64,000 bases of DNA from Colletes latitarsis (taxonomy: Eukaryota; Arthropoda; Insecta; Hymenoptera; Colletidae): the NCBI RefSeq assembly GCF_051014445.1, contig NW_027488365.1:3038001-3102000 (forward strand). The letters are read 5' to 3'. Position numbers and translations under genes: made by a program. Positions 61,701-64,000 of this stretch are shown here, one piece after another. How positions within the stretch are numbered: position 1 is the first letter of the stretch; each line of letters begins with the position of its first letter. The notes under the pieces are model-generated. The model had not been told where the DNA came from. It made no database searches and saw only the letters and a program-made list of their open reading frames with translations.

Positions 61701-64000
61701 CTAGGTTAGGTCTGGGATTTTCACTCATCAGACTCATACCTTCGCATTCTTCACATACTTGTTGAACGGATCCTGGGCTATTTCTGGATTGGATCACGTA
61801 GTAATGTGGTACCACACTGAAACAGTCAATTAAACCTGGGTTTCATCAATATTTTAGAGAATAACGCATGTTAGGTCTAGGTTAGGTCTGGGATTTGCCC
61901 TCATCAGACTCATACTTTCGCACACTTCACATACTCGTTGAACAGATTCTGGGTTTTTTCTGGTTTGGATCACGTAGTAATGTGGTACCACACTGAAACA
62001 GTCGATTAAACCTGGTTTCGATCAGTATTTTAGAGGATAACGCAAGTTATGTCTGGGATAGGTCTGGGATTTGCCCTCATCAGACTGATACTTTCGCATT
62101 CTTCGTATACTTGTTGAACTGATCCTGGGTTTTTTCTGGTTTGGATCACGTAGGAATGTGGTACCACACTGAAACAGTCGATTAAACCTGGTTTCGATCA
62201 ATATTTTAGATGATAACGCAAGTTATGTCTGGGATAGGTCTGGGATTTGCCCTCATCAGACTGATACTTTCGCATTCTTCGCATACTTGTTGAACAGATC
62301 CTGGGTTTTTTCTGGTTTGGATCAGGTAGTAGTGTGGTACCACACTGAAACAGTCCATTAAACCTGCTTGCGATCAATATTTTAGAGGATAACGCATGTT
62401 AGGTCTGGGTTAGGTCTAGGATTTGCCCTCATCAGGCTCATTCTTTCGCATATTTCTCAAACATGATGGCTAGATCCTGGGCTTTTTCTGGATTGCATCA
62501 CGTAGTAATGTGGTACCACACTGAAACATTCAATTAAACCTGGTCTTGATAAATATTTTAGAGGATAACGCATGTTAGGTCTGGGTTAGGTCTAGGATTT
62601 GCCCTCATCAGGCTCATACTTTCGCATATTTCTCATACTTCATGGCTAGATCCTTTGCTTTTTCTGGATTGTATCACGTAGTAATGAAGTACAACACTGA
62701 AACAGTCAATTAAACCTGGTTTCCATCAATATCTTAGAGGACAACGCAAGTTAGGTCTGGGATAGGTCTTGGACTTGCCCTCACCAGGCTCATACTTTCG
62801 CGTTTTTCACATACTTGTTGAACAGATCCTGGGTTTTTTCTGGTTTGGATCACGTAGTAGTGTGGTACCACACTGAAACAGTCCATTAAACCTGGTTTGG
62901 ATCAATATTTTAGAGGATAACGCATGTTAGGTCTAGGTTAGGTCTGGGATTTTCACTCATCAGACTCATACTTTCGCATTCTTCACATACTGGTTGAACG
63001 GATCCTGGGTTTTTTCTGGTTTGGATCACGTAGTAATGTGGGTCCACACTGAAACAATCAATTAAACCTGGTCTTGATAAATATTTTAGAGGATAACGCA
63101 TGTTAGGTCTGGGATAGGTCTGGGATTTGCCCTCATCAGACTCATACTTTCGCACACTTCACATACTCGTTGAACAGATTCTGGGTTTTTTCTGGTTTGG
63201 ATCACGTAGTAATGTGGTACCACACTGAAGCAGTCGATTAAACCTGGTTTCGATCAATATTTTAGAGGATAACGCATGTTAGGTCTAGGTTAGGCCTGGG
63301 ATTTTCACTCATCAGGCTCATACTTTCGCATTCTTCACATACTTGTTGAGCGGATCCTGGGTTTTTTCTGGTTTGGATCACGTAGTAATGTGGTACCACA
63401 CTGAAACAGTCGATTAAACCTGGTTTCGATCAGTATTTTAGAGGATAACGCAAGATAAGTCTGGGATAGGTCTGGGATTTGACCTCATCAGACTCATACT
63501 TTCGCGTTTTTCACATACTTGTTGAACAGATCCTGGGTTTTTTCTGGTTTGGATCACGTAGTAGTGTGGTACCACACTGAAACAGTCCATTAAACCTGCT
63601 TGCAATCAATATTTTAGAGGATAACGCATGTTAGGTCTGGGTTAGGTCTAGGATTTGCCCTCATCAGGCTCATTCTTTCGCATATTTCTCAAACATGATG
63701 GCTAGATCCTGGGGTTTTTCTGGATTGCATCACGTAGTAATGTGGTACCACACTGAAACATTCAATTAAACCTGGTCTTGATAAATATTTTAGAGGATAA
63801 CGCGTGTTAGGTCTGGGTTAGGTCTAGGATTTGCCCTCATCAGGCTCATAGTTTCGCATATTTCTCATACTTCATGGCTGGATCCTTTGCTTTTTCTGGA
63901 TTGTATCACGTAGTAATGAAGTACAACACTGAAACAGTCAATTAAACCTGGTTTCCATCAATATCTTAGAGGACAACGCAAGTTAGGTCTGGGATAGGTC
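58739..64000. repeat. 176-bp satellite array, right edge
   Basis: About 30 monomers. 58.74-60.1 kb continues the order seen after copy 1 of the 3.86-kb block. From about 60.1 kb the monomers revert to types found at the left end of the window. 60.58-61.32 kb matches 1.32-2.30 kb without the LINE insertion. At about 61,324 the hairpin variant joins abruptly to AGGATAACGCATG, an internal out-of-phase duplication. The array continues past base 64,000. Confidence 0.92.
60709..60723. other. Empty (pre-insertion) site of the short LINE
   Basis: ATGTGGTACCACACT present once, followed directly by GAAACATTC. Upstream sequence matches copy 1 at an offset of 59,259 (1,324 to 60,583) and downstream at 59,028 (1,883 to 60,911). 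The difference, 231, is exactly 216 bp of insertion plus one 15-bp target duplication. Confidence 0.88.

Noticed and set aside
611..63155. Dozens of minus-strand open frames of 63-100 codons with nearly the same protein sequence
   Set aside because: They are the satellite monomer read in one frame. The monomer length is not a multiple of three, the frames stop within one or two monomers, and their differences follow the DNA variants of the monomers with no sign of a protein constraint. No known domain is seen.
1..64000. CRISPR-like array because of regular repeats
   Set aside because: The whole 176-bp period is repeated, with no short repeat alternating with unique spacers, and LINE insertions indicate a eukaryotic genome.
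1..64000. CENP-B-box-like motif in the satellite
   Set aside because: The TTCG in CTTTCGCATTC is not followed by the A and CGGG positions of the mammalian box, so no match is supported.

Overview
This window is almost entirely satellite DNA. About 350 head-to-tail copies of a roughly 176-bp monomer run from base 1 to base 64,000, interrupted by four insertions of one family of non-LTR retrotransposon (LINE). I find no host protein-coding gene, tRNA, rRNA, CRISPR array or bacterial feature. A centromeric, pericentromeric or subtelomeric heterochromatin block of an insect or other arthropod fits best. The one recognisable protein is the C-terminal part of an R1-clade LINE ORF2 (YADD box, terminal CX2CX8HX4C zinc knuckle), a clade best known from arthropods. 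The species cannot be named from the sequence.

The typical monomer holds, in order: a BamHI-type GGATCC, a T6 tract, CTGGTTTGGATCA, a KpnI palindrome (GTGGTACCAC), a second CTGGTTT-GATCA copy, an AT-rich AATATTTTAGAG block, a TTAGG-rich box, and a CATCAG...CATACTTTCGC segment. Monomers fall into several diverged types (GGGTTTTTTCTGGTTTGG, GGGCTTTTTCTGGATTGC, GGGCTATTTCTGGATTGG and others). The types are assembled into higher-order repeats (HORs) whose periods are multiples of 176 plus small indels.

Layout: 1-7.2 kb holds a duplicated segment (offset about 4.65-4.83 kb) in which each copy carries the same 216-219 bp LINE 3' end. At 12.8-17.3 kb there is a 1,593-bp HOR (nine monomers), followed at 17.66-17.87 kb by the third short LINE copy. 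At 18.65-22.1 kb there is a 1,408-bp HOR (eight monomers), and at 22.84-23.55 kb a 352-bp dimer. A 1.76-kb 5'-truncated R1-clade LINE lies at 29.26-31.02 kb with a perfect target-site duplication. At 32.5-41.7 kb there is a 3,706-bp repeat, about 2.3 copies. From 41.6 to 58.7 kb a block of about 3.86 kb occurs three times with very few differences. At 58.7-64 kb the pattern returns to monomer types like those at the left end, including an empty-site version of the short LINE insertion.

No genes act together here. The interest is evolutionary: recent nested segmental duplications, one LINE insertion copied passively by satellite amplification, an inverted loop in one copy, a monomer variant with an internal inverted duplication, and a small patch that looks like gene conversion. 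All repeat coordinates were read by eye, and long tandem arrays are prone to assembly error, so unit boundaries are good to tens of bases.
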